Positions 37,301 through 49,300 of a DNA stretch of 64,000 nt are shown piece after piece. A program made the position numbers and the translations under genes. The stretch is from Schistocephalus solidus (Eukaryota; Platyhelminthes; Cestoda; Diphyllobothriidea; Diphyllobothriidae). The notes under the pieces are model-generated. The model saw only the letters and a program-made list of their open reading frames with translations. It made no database searches and had not been told where the DNA came from. Within the stretch, counting starts at the first letter, position 1; each line of letters starts with the position of its first letter. The stretch lies in assembly GCA_017591395.1 (NCBI GenBank), contig WEDG01000789.1, positions 97,501 through 161,500 on the forward strand. Reading direction: 5' to 3'.

Positions 37301-40300
37301 GTCAGGAAGACCAGAGATGGGAGTGATGCATCGTCCAAATACTACACCCCTTGTGCGTCCATCGCCCTTACCTAATGCTGTCTGTAACAGTGCGCTCGAG
37401 GGAGGTGGGTTAGCGATCGAACCACCTTCTTCTGAAGCACGCCTCCACGATACCTTTGATTTTTCCTCTGACCTTTGCGGTTTTCTGGTCCACCGACAGT
37501 TTTACCACAAGAAAGAGGGATTCGCTCACGATTTAAAAGCCTTACGTGCCATTAATCCGCACCTTCGAAAGAGGTGAACGTATACCCGATCCTAGCATCT
37601 GCGCGCACAGACTCCAAACAATTCGACAGGCACGCACCGGTTGGAAGGGAACGCTAATATACCCCCTCTAACTCCCAGGCAGGACATGGGATCAGGAACC
37701 ACTCGTAATATAAGCGGCTTTGCGCTAGAGGCCAGGGTACTAGGAATTAGGGCTAAAATTAGGTTTATATTTATGGTTAGGGTTCGAGTCATGGTAAGGC
37801 TGGGGCTAAGATTAGAGTGGAGGTCAAAACTTGGGTTATAGTTGCGCTTAGGACAGGGAACTAGTTACCCATACTGGAATTTAGCGCAAGCCCACCTGTA
37901 TTACGGGGAGAAGTTCCCATTACCGTGCCCAGCATAGTATCAACTCGTGTAATCAAGCAGGTTTGTGTCCTGGAGAGGGCTGCATAATACAAACGAACCA
38001 GTAATTTTGGAAGTGAGTTTTAAATTGACGCTCTTAAAAAAACAGCTTTAGTTTAGGGCCGAACGTATTTAGACCTTATGGAATTCAATTGTTGCCGGGT
38101 TCTTGAAGAGGATTGATTGGTTCAGCTTTGAGCTGAGCGTCATGTTGATGTCGTTTTCCCAGGTGCCATGCATCTCTGCCTCGTACTCCCGTAGGGCGTG
38201 CGCCAGTTTGATGTAACGTTGTCTGACCTAGGGATAATATTTAAACAAGAAAACTGTAGGATAGGTAAACGGGTTTAATGCCATCAAAGGCAGTTTAATT
38301 TTTACTTGCGGTTTAGCTGGCATGTGCTAGTGCACAGTCTCTTAAGAAGCACTTTAAAAAACGTCACTTTGCGTAGTCCGTAAGGGTAGCTGGATATGTA
38401 TGGCTCTTTTGAGCAAGCGTGGTCTTCAGCACCACACAAAGGGGGTTTCTATCATCGACAATTCGGAGACTGGGGTTTCAGAGTTCAAACGAAAGGGTAA
38501 CAAAACTCGCGTGTCCAAAAATGTCTAAAACAATCAGCGCTGGATAAAGCGATATCTAAATTTTAAGAGAATGGAATGTTTGCTCCCTGTGAGCTGAGCA
38601 ATACTGGTAGTTTTAGCTGATAGGAACCCCTGGGTCGGTGAGAGTTATGAATGCATGTACGTTATATTGGTGCTGGCCTTCAAAGTTCCTGCAGTTGGCT
38701 GAAGCATGGTAGCGTGTCTCTGCCTGCAAACAGCTCAGATAGGATAGCTGGTTCCGTCTACAGTACAAAAAGTTCGTCTAAAATAAGTATCGAGCCAACT
38801 CTAGACTTAATTTTCTTAATTAATTGTAACTAAGTGGTTTCAAGGCATTCCACTTTTTAAACGTACGTTTTCACCTTTATTCTACAGCTAGTGTGCATCT
38901 TTTTCTCCCACTAATTATAACAGTTTTGATTTTTCAAATAAATAGTTACACCGTGATATAAATGTAAAGGCCTGTTAAGAATTTATTGAAAGCGAACGTA
39001 TGCTCGCCGAATTGTCTTTTGAAATAAATATTCCTTGAAAAAGTACACAATCTATAAGGATCAATGTAGTTCCTGCCTAGGCAACGAATGTGTGCAATAG
39101 AAAAAAATTCACCCATGTTGCATCCCGTCTTCGAAATAATGTTTTTTGAAAGGAACACGGCAAATAGAATTCAGCTTACATGGAAAAAGAAACTTGCTTT
39201 AGTAACTTTACACAGGAGCATCAATGGTTGCAACAAAAAGCAAATTAAGAAAGGCGTCTTCTAGTTTAGAGGAACCTAAAGCCCTTGAAGCATACCGCCT
39301 TTCCCTCTTCTTCCTCGAAAATATCCGGTTGAGAACGCAGGAAACGCACAATTCCAACCTTCACTACATTTAACGTCAGGCGGGCCCAGGAGATAGCCCC
39401 GGAGACAGGAGGCAGGAAGTGCGCGATCGGGGGGTTCGTCTTCATTTCTTTAAATTTGAGTTCGACTCTTTGGAGCTAAAAAAAGTTTTTATTGTGATAA
39501 GGACCTGGCACAGTGGGTCAAAACCATAAGCGGAACGCTGCTATGTCTAAAAACATTACGTACCTCCTTTCCCAGACTTCGCAAAACATCGCGGTACTTG
39601 TCCAGCAGCAGACAACTGATTGCGGCCCGTGCCTTCACCGATTTGAACTTTTCCAAGAGGTTAAAGGCGTTATTGGCTCCTCGTATATGGGCAAAATAAT
39701 CATTTACAAAGTTCTTAGCTTTGGCGTCAATCATATGCACTTTGTCCTCGAAGCGTTCCAACAACCGATTCCACACTTTCTCATTTTGTGTAAGGAATGG
39801 GCAGGGCATATTCTGAACAAGAAATGCAAAGACTGCGTTAAACCATCATTTCTGTGAGCAAATTTTTAAAGCTTTAGAAGCTCACGCCAATTGCGGCTTT
39901 GCCCAGTACGGTATCTTACCGTATCAGTGAATGAATTGAAAAGGTTGTCCACAAGAATAAGGACTTCTGTCAGTGATTTGCTGTCCCCGGTTATATTCTT
40001 TAATTCTGGGCCAAACATTCGATAGAATTCCCTCGCACACTAAAAGAAAAGCAACTAGACAATAAATAATAATATGACCTGAGCCACTCACAAACTTGCA
40101 AAGCTCACTCGTTACTCCGAGAAAATCACCAAAAATATGCGTTTATAGAGAAGAACCATAGAGGCCACTTGGTGTTATTAAAATAATCTCCGGAAATAGA
40201 TTATTCAAGTTGCTATTTGAACGAACCTATACTGATTCTTAAGCTAGGAATGAACGAATGACTCTCAATGGTATTCTATCAAATTACCATAGAACCCCAG

Positions 40301-43300
40301 ATTGAGCAAAGTCCACAGACCATATCAAAGAAAACTCTTGTTGTAGATAACCTCATATTCTGCAAGGTATGAACCAATTCCACCTTTCATGAAAGTGCTT
40401 GCTCAGCAATCGTATCTAGGTAGCAGACTAAGACCAGCCTATATCGATGAACGCCAGGCTTAGTCAAAGTTCTTAGCTTTGGCGTCAATCATATGCAATT
40501 TGTCCTCGAAGCGTTCCAAAAACCGATTCCACACTTTATCATTTTGTGTAAGGAATGGACAGGGCTTAGTGGATCTGGCATAAGAACCCATGCCCACCAA
40601 ACGCCTCACCACTTAATAAACGTGCCGGAATCAGCAATATGTAGCTTGTTGGTAGTAATTTTCACCGGTGTAACCTAAACATAGGACAGAACACAACAGT
40701 TCGACCGTCGTAGGTGGACGATGTCCACCGTAAGCTGCACGGCAGGGTGGTGTAAGGACGGTGCCTTGCGCTGGATTATAATGAGAATAGACTTTCACTG
40801 CATCTACCTCACTCTCTGTTCCACTCCCCCCATTTGGGCCTGTTTTCAAGATAAAGTAAAGAAGACCGGAGATGGGAGAGGGCGCAGGCCCATGTACTGG
40901 GGTCGAAAACAAACAAACGCAAACACACATTGGGCTGACCACGCGGACCGAGTATTCTCGTCCGTTGGCAACCTTCCAAGCCACAGCTTTTAGCGCACCG
41001 TGATAGGTTCAAGCGCATCAGATTGTTTATAATGAGGAACTGAATACAGCTTAACCCATTCGTTTTGAAGATTTAAGTATGATATCACACAGGCGGTCGC
41101 AGACTAATGTGCAACCGATAATTGTGAAGTAGCATTAAAAAATTCCTAGCGCTACTGGAATGGCTCCCTTTGTCTTTCTTGTCTCATTATCCAATCAAAT
41201 CCTCCCGCTTTTAAAGGAAGAATGAACTGGATGAAACTAAGGATTTCGGTATCTGGCCCTAGAACTGCTGCACACTGCAGAGCACAATAAAGATCCCTTG
41301 ATAGGTTCTACCAAAATCCAGTCTAAAAACTGTCAGTTAACGTAATCTTTACAGTCTGCCCCCCCTCCCCTCGGTAGTTCGGTCCACTGCTCATTTTCGA
41401 AGACAGAGGTCATATGGGATAGTTGGATTTTATGAGACAGCCGAAATCGGCTGGATTGCTTTCATTGCTGTTGTCCCGACTAACTGAACTGAGTGATACT
41501 TCTACCAGCGTAGGATTAAGACGCCTGTGCTGACGTCAATTAAACCTCAGTCCCCTGTACACCAGAAGTCACGGATGCGGGTTGCCGCAGAATATGTAAG
41601 TCGGTACGTCGACCTCCCTCCAACTCACTCATTTAGTACGTGCGACAGGCAGCTCTTACACGGAGCTACTTAAATGTCTCCTGCATCGTAAGGGCTCCCA
41701 ACAGCCCAATCGTCACAAAGACTAAAATGAGCAGAGGTAGAGTCAATTAACCTCCGAAATCGTGAATCCAGCATTCGCTTACCGGACCCACCGATCCATG
41801 CAGTCAAGCGAAAAAAAAACAAGGAGATTATAGTCAGCTTTGACCGCCTCATAGTGGCCCCATAAATATTGTGCTCCGACCTCTAAAAGACGGCACACAG
41901 AAATGCCCGAGACACCAGACATAATAGTAAACTCGTACTTGCGACCTCTTCAGACATCTCCAAAAAGGTTTAACAGTAGGGAAGTTAAGTAAAGGTTTTT
42001 ATGATTCAAGTCTGGAAAAGTCACCTGGGCCATATCCAGAATGTTCTTTAGGATGCGGGTGACATAGTGAATTTTACCGAACAGCAGCTTGCGATCGAAC
42101 TCCCATCGATTGTCCTGGGAGGTTGCTTCCACTCGTTGCCTCTCGTGCATGTATGTGGTTTCAAATATTGTAAGCATCCGCACGGCAGACCTCGTCTCGC
42201 GAAGTATACCCCTGACTGAACGGCTGTAAAGTAATGTTAGCAATGACAATACTAGCAGCCAAAAGGTTGGTATTTTAAATCAGAAGTACGTGCCTATTTT
42301 AAGTAATATGATAAGTTTGTTGTTTTACGGACGACTGCTTTTATTTGCGTTTATACAGGAACTCGGGAAATACGAATTCATCATTAGAAGCTAAATATTT
42401 ATTGAAGTTTCTATTATCAGGCATGAACGGTTGTAAAGTGACTTGTAATCCTTTAAAACATTTCATTAAAACCTGAATACCCTTTGAAAACGACGGTCCC
42501 TGTTATGTGAGATTAGTTTCTGTGTGGAGTTTGAGTGCCTCGTGTCAATACTCTTGAATAAGCTGCCCAATTGCCTAACATTTGAAGGCGTCTGGAATCT
42601 ACAGTTAAACCGCGCTGGACTGGTGACACCAAAGTTGGGAGGAGAACCATCTGACGAGTTGGAACTACGAGAGCTTAGCACTGCATGAGGCAACTTTGGG
42701 TTTGTAATCCTTCTGAAACAGTTTTAACTCTAAGCGGAATACCAAAAGTTAGTAAGGTTGACCCTGACACCGAGAACCATAAGTAACAGACATACAGCCA
42801 GGCTTGGGGTCTGTAACCACTGCCGCGGCACCCTGAAGGCGCTGGTGGTTCACGTTTGTAAAGAGGTGGACCGAGATGTTGCCTGTATTCTATGCGCTTG
42901 AACGAAAGAGCACTTACTTCGTTTCACACCTTTTGAGGCAGGAACTCTAAAAAATTCTAAATGGATATAAGCAAAAAACTTCCTGAATTTTAACCCACAG
43001 AGAGGTGTCTTTTGTAATTTTCCGATTTAGCTCACAGTTGACGCTCACTGTGCCAGTCAACTTTTGCTTATGACATAGGACTACTTTGGCTCTATTAAAA
43101 CTCTATGACTTCGTTCTGCGTAAAATGAGAATGTGAGCGTAAGTAAAAATTAGAGGCACCAGATGAGAACACGGCCTAAACGCTGCAGAAATGCCACGTT
43201 CTGAGAGTATGAGCCATTTTGTTTATTTTTCGGTAACTTAGAGGTAGTGTTTCAGTAGGATTGCCATATCATTAAAAACGTACAGGCACCAAAACAGCGT

Positions 43301-46300
43301 TCACCACCGAGTATGAGGATATGGCAGCTAATATCCGTCCAAATTTTCGTTTGAGTGCATACATAGTCGTAGAGATGACCTAAAATATCTTGGAATTGTT
43401 TTGTGTTACAAAAATACCAACTTAAACCGCACCACTTCCAGTTAAATTTACGTACAGAAGCAACAGGAAAATTAATATTACGTTGGTTAGAATATAAAAT
43501 TTCCTCAAAAACGGAAATTATTAAAACGGGAAAATTTGTAGCAAGATTGATTTTCAGAAGACCTAAAGCCTCTCTATGCAAACAGCCGAGTAAATGCAAT
43601 AACGCAATCGAAATAACATTTAAAAAACATTGAACAGTTTTGTAGGTAAGATTTTATGTATCTGTCGTTTTAAGTTATCTCTTGCGACTACTTTTATGGT
43701 GGGGTTAACGACTATGCGGATGGAAAAACAGGAACATTAATATCTTTTATATAGGCAAATCCCTTCCACATACACCGACTTCAAAATGAGTCAGCGTCCG
43801 CCATTAGGCACTTATATAAATTGCATTGAGTCATTTTACACGAATTATCCCGTTTCCGCAGTTCATTGAGTGGGAATAGGAACCGCCCACGATACATGTG
43901 GCTTTGCGCCAAATGTAAAGAAAATGATGTTTAGGATTAAGGTGAGGGTTAGTGTTCGGTTTGCGGGTTAGGCTCATGATTTGGCCAGGGATTAAGGTTT
44001 GTATCGTGTAAACTGTAGGATTTAGGTTGAGGGTTAGGGCTAGGGTTAAGATTAAGGTGACCGTTTAGTTTTATATTAGGGTAAGCGTTGACGTCAAGAC
44101 ATGGGGAATATTTATCCTGCCTGAAATTTACCGTAAGGTCAACTATTTTAGACGGACGGGGGTTCCTCGTCCCTTGTCCTCTTTAAGCGGGCATAAAAGG
44201 CATCCCTACCGCTTCTGCATCTGGTCCTACTTGGGTGTTGCCCTGGTTCACTCATGTCCAACCCACATCCCACCTCATGGAGGAGGGATGCAACGGAATG
44301 CACTGTTAATTTACCTAAAGAGTGTGGCAATATCCATGACTCGAATGACTCTGTCATACAGCGCCCAGGCGATCTTCTGCAACAGGGGTCCCATGCGCTC
44401 GTCCTTGTTATACCCTCTGGAGATGGTCCAGATAAGCCGCAGGGATTGCAACATCGCCGGAATGGTGTCCGCGACAACATTAAAACTGTGACCGAATTGA
44501 ACGTTCTTGAAGTGTCTCTCCACTAGCAGAAGGAACCTGCAGTCATGCAAAAGAAATGTGGCTGAAAGTGTTTGTCAGTAAAACAAAAAAACGGAATCCT
44601 AGGAGAGGGAAATTCGTCTGGCAATCTGTTCCATTGAACTATGCAAGCCTCTGAGGTTAGATCTATACCAAGGAGTGGAGTGCCTCAGGCTCATGACGTC
44701 GTCATCGTTTAACTGATTACAAGCTTGCTTCTTAAGTTTCGACTGACATTTTGGGTCATTTTGTTACAAACGATTTTTGGTAATCCAAGGTGACTGCTTT
44801 GCTTAATCCGCAATTTACGTAACTTTTCATAATCATCCCCTTTACTATGCATTCTAAGGGGTCGGTGAAATCGTATGTTTTATAGACGCGGCAGTTAGGT
44901 TTGAGGTAAGGCACCTCACAAGTGTTAGTCTGTGATCATGCTATCAATCATTGTTACTCACGGCAATTTTTAAAAAAAAAATCCGACTGGATCGCACATC
45001 TAGCAAGTCACTTGAACCCGGTTGATTCTAATATTTACTTACTGCCAGAGTTGAACATGAAGAACAATGTGCCGGTGAGCGAAATGAAAAACTGGAACTT
45101 TATGGCTTCAAGACTAAAGTTAGTTTTAATCATGTCATCGTCAATAACTCCCACTCAGCTGGGATCCCAGCCATCTCCTTTATTGTTTCTGTGCAAACCT
45201 GGTCCATCGTAACTGGACCAGGAGTGTGAGTGGCACACGTAGATTAGCCGTTTAGCTTTGCCAGGTACTGCGCCCTACCCCATCTTCTTGACTGTGTTCT
45301 GACATGGGGTACAGGTGGGTGATGATGGGAGAGTACGGTAGTTGCGGCACACGTATAGCACCTTCCCTGCACCCATCATGCTTTGGGGCACACGGTGAAT
45401 ATCGTCAGTAACGACGATCGAACAGTGGACTGTGTGTGTCCTCAAAATGTACCAGAGCCCTGATTATTTTTAACACACCGCTGAACAAGATATGCGAAAC
45501 ACACCAAGTTTGCGGGTCTCATAACGAACGAGCAGGCGCTGGAAGAGCACAATTCCGAAGGCCCTTTTTCGGAAAGAGGCTTCCAAAGCAACCTGGATGA
45601 ATTTAACTCTTAGGGAGAAATTGTTTTCCTTAATGCTATAGCCCAGTCGTCTGACGGGGGACGCTACCAACGGAACCATAATAGCACAGAGAGGAATCGG
45701 CCGGAATTGGCCGTAAGAAAACATCAAGTTTGCCCATTCAACAGTCATATTTATCTACAGGCTGCTCACATCGTCCTAAGCCCCAAGTTCGTCACATAAG
45801 CACCGTGAACCTGTCCATACTTAAGCTTGGAGACGGATCTGGTGCCTCACGCTTTCTGCCAGAAAAAGGATTGATTAGGTTTTACTGATCTAAGGCCGGC
45901 AACGAGTGATGAGGTACATCACAGGCAGGCGACTGAGACAGCAGAGAAAAAATATGCAGCAAATAAACAGCATATTTTTCACGCATGAAATGTCTTCACC
46001 TGAGGAAGAGTTTTCCTCTTTCATTCATGCCGTAATGGCTGAACTTTGCTCATGGATTCCTTTATCCCAATTTTTGTGTCCATAACTGACAATACCGTGC
46101 ATCAGTCGCATGTTTGGGAAATCATTTAAACGGGGGCCTAGTAAGCCAAGGCCTCTGATCGGGGCAAAAATCTGGCTCGTAAGTACAACCTCGCCGTGGT
46201 CTACCATCGGCACGTCGTACCTTTAATACTTCATGACTTAAATATTTCGGAATTGGGAATAAGCAATTTTTGTGTGTATGGGGGACGCGTTAACCGCTCT

Positions 46301-49300
46301 TAACTGATTTCAGGACGAAAAATGGACGTTCAGTGACTTGATTTCAAAGTTTATCTTTTTTTGGTGACGAATGGTGTTGGGAATGTCAGGAGAAGAGAAC
46401 TACGTACAAGTCTTCGATCACCGTCCGAATAGGGGAAGCATAAAAGGCTGGTTAAATCGGCGAGACCTATATACATCTATATCAGTCTGAAAGAATAGTA
46501 TCCACTGACGGAGGACTTTTAACAAGGCACAATCTCACACGGCAAAATAACAGAGGTGACAGCACAACCTTTACCTGGCATTGTCTTTTGCTTCAGCCAT
46601 CAGCGCCCTGATCTTTGCCACCCTGTCACACTTAGGAAGGTCGGGGTTAGCAGCATTCCAGAGCTCAATGATGTGTGTAGCTTCTTTCGTTCGCAGCGAT
46701 TCGTTCACTGATGTCAGGATTTTTCCGCGATATCTCCAATAATCGATCTCCTCCAGTGGACCCACTGTGACTGGTCGCGGTTCATCCAACTTTGTCAAAA
46801 CATCCGATATAACTTGGTCTAAAGAAGTGAGCAAAATGTCTGGGCTTGGAACAGCCTGCAGAAATAAAGCCACTTCCAGTTTCACCTGCTGGGGTATACT
46901 ACGTTCATGGATTAAATTAAAAAAGACACTTATTCCCAGTGAAACGGCCTTTCGCTTAAATATATTGTGTGACAAAGTAATCACGGGTGGAAATTGTGTT
47001 TGGTAAGCTAGCTTTATTGCGACATGGAACATGAACCTTCACCTGGCTCATTTTGGTCCTCCGAGGTCATTCCCATCCTGATTAGCTAATATGTCAGGCG
47101 AATCAGCAGGGAATGTTCTGGTTTTACTTAAGCTGTCTATCCTGATAACGTTTTAATACACTTCTAACTCGTCATGGACTGCGGGATCCAAAAAAGCATT
47201 ACAGTAGCGAGAATAATGGATTAATAGTGAAGTCCTATGATGATAAGTTAGGTTCATGTCTTGAAGAACGAAGAAGTTTGGAAGCTCGAACTGGAACTTT
47301 TCATATTTCGAAACAGTATGCACATGGCAAATTAAGCTCTCGAGCGCTGTGAGAACTTTTTAGTGTATTTCATTATGCCTATTATATTTTGGGAGGCGGG
47401 CATTATCAGTAAAAACACCGAATGGGGGCTATATTAATATCAAAAGGCCAAAATAAATATGAATACAGTACATACAACCGAATAATGTGAAAAGTAAAAT
47501 ATCCTCCATGACCTCTCAAAGTCGGTTTCCCAGCTAGTCGTTATAAGCGGATTGAAGGTTTCAAACGCGATTTTCTTCCAACTCACCCTAAATCGGCCCA
47601 GATACTGGGTCTGCCAATAAGGTCTCGGGGTAAGTGGAGCAGCTAAACGTGTTCAGCGGCCCAGGTATTGGCTCGGAAAGCAAAGTTGATAGGGGTTTGC
47701 GTGCACCGATCTCTCCTGATCGCAGGGCGAGAATGAACCTTTCCATTTTGTCTTGGTGCTTAGTGTCTGCAGGCCACACAGACAGGTTCCTGACCACCAG
47801 TCATCGGTAATAGCGAAGTTTTACCGAGCCAAGAGACCGAACCGCGAAGTCCCCAAATTTTGGAAAGCACTCCCATACGCCAAGCGTGTCTCGGAAGTGA
47901 TGACCAGTTACGTTGAAAGACAAATTTTACAGAATATATCGATAAGTCAGACTCTAATGACGGCCAAGAGTTAAGATGTGATTGAAGTTGGCAACTTTGG
48001 TGGCCTAAACCCTAACCTTAAACCTATTTCTAAAACCCAAACCTTGCCATCAAATCCTGCTCTACTTAAAGCCCTAACCTATAACTCAAAACGATAATTC
48101 CTCATTTTGAACCACAGCCGAACCCTTATCCTAATGAGGCGGGGGCGATAAGACTTTCCTAGAAGTAAAGGCTTGGTCAAGCCACATACTTGATCTTCGG
48201 CTGGACCTGGGCAATTGTGAACAAACCAACGGCGTCAGGGAAGGGGGAAGACTGATCCAGACGCGGATGATCGAGCCACGGTAGTTCTTACACTGTCTAA
48301 TCTCCCTTCTTGAAGACAGACAAGAGTAAGTAATCAAGTGGGCCAGCCCTATGCCCAGTTATCTTAAGTCAAGTCGCCCAAGAACTAACACAAGTGATGA
48401 GATTTGGCAATCAATAATTCAACTGATGGTAGCCAACCCATCTTCCCTGCCAGGTCAAGTACTCCACGGCCATTTAATTTTATTACAAGTTTCAGAGGAC
48501 TTTCTAAGGATCTTTACACAAAATTCCCTATTTATCACAAGCCCCCTGGACATCCAGTGTTCAAAAAGCACATCAGAATAGTCCAGGCTAGTGTCAACAC
48601 ACCTTACCTAGTCAAACGATGCAAGCGAAGCTCTTTATGTTCGACGAGCGTGAGTGACACAGTTGACCATTTTCTCGGTTTGGAAATCTCTAATTCCCTT
48701 TCCCTGCCCACCAAAGTGCGTCCCAAGAGGCATGCTGCACGTAAACTTTCTACCTCTCCCCCACTCAAGTCCCAAATTCAGAGATGCGAACGTCTTGCGC
48801 TGTGCTTTAACCTGTAGCACACTTTGACAAACTAAAAAGGAGGTCATAAAATTTGGTTCCGCCTTCCTGAACCGGTTCGCGTATCCATCAGCTTTTCACT
48901 GATTTCATTGCAAACTCCACGAATTCTACGCCCAGAATAGTTTTCAGTTTACCTTTTCGGAAGAATACTCAGCCAGAATCTAAGGGAAATTATGTTTTCT
49001 ACCTCATTGGCTACCCGCGAGAGTTAATTTTGCAATCTCACTAAGACACATCATGGGGCTATGCGAGGAAATCAGTCGGGCCAATCAAGAGCACGTCAGC
49101 AGCTTTAGAATCTTATTATTTGGCCAGTGATGATCGTAACCAACCAAGGAAACATTTTGCAAACTCACCCCAACTGTTGATGAGTAAAGCAAACTTCTCG
49201 TATAAGTCACGGTCAAGGCCATCTAACACCGCTTGCATTGTGGGCAGTTCAAAATCTGGCATTGGTAGGTTGAAAACGCCCTTCAAGGCCGAACTAGTTT

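Noticed and set aside
48351..48817. Plus-strand ORFs of 76 and 137 residues
   Set aside because: No domain recognised and inside a dynein intron; two overlapping frames with no support for either.
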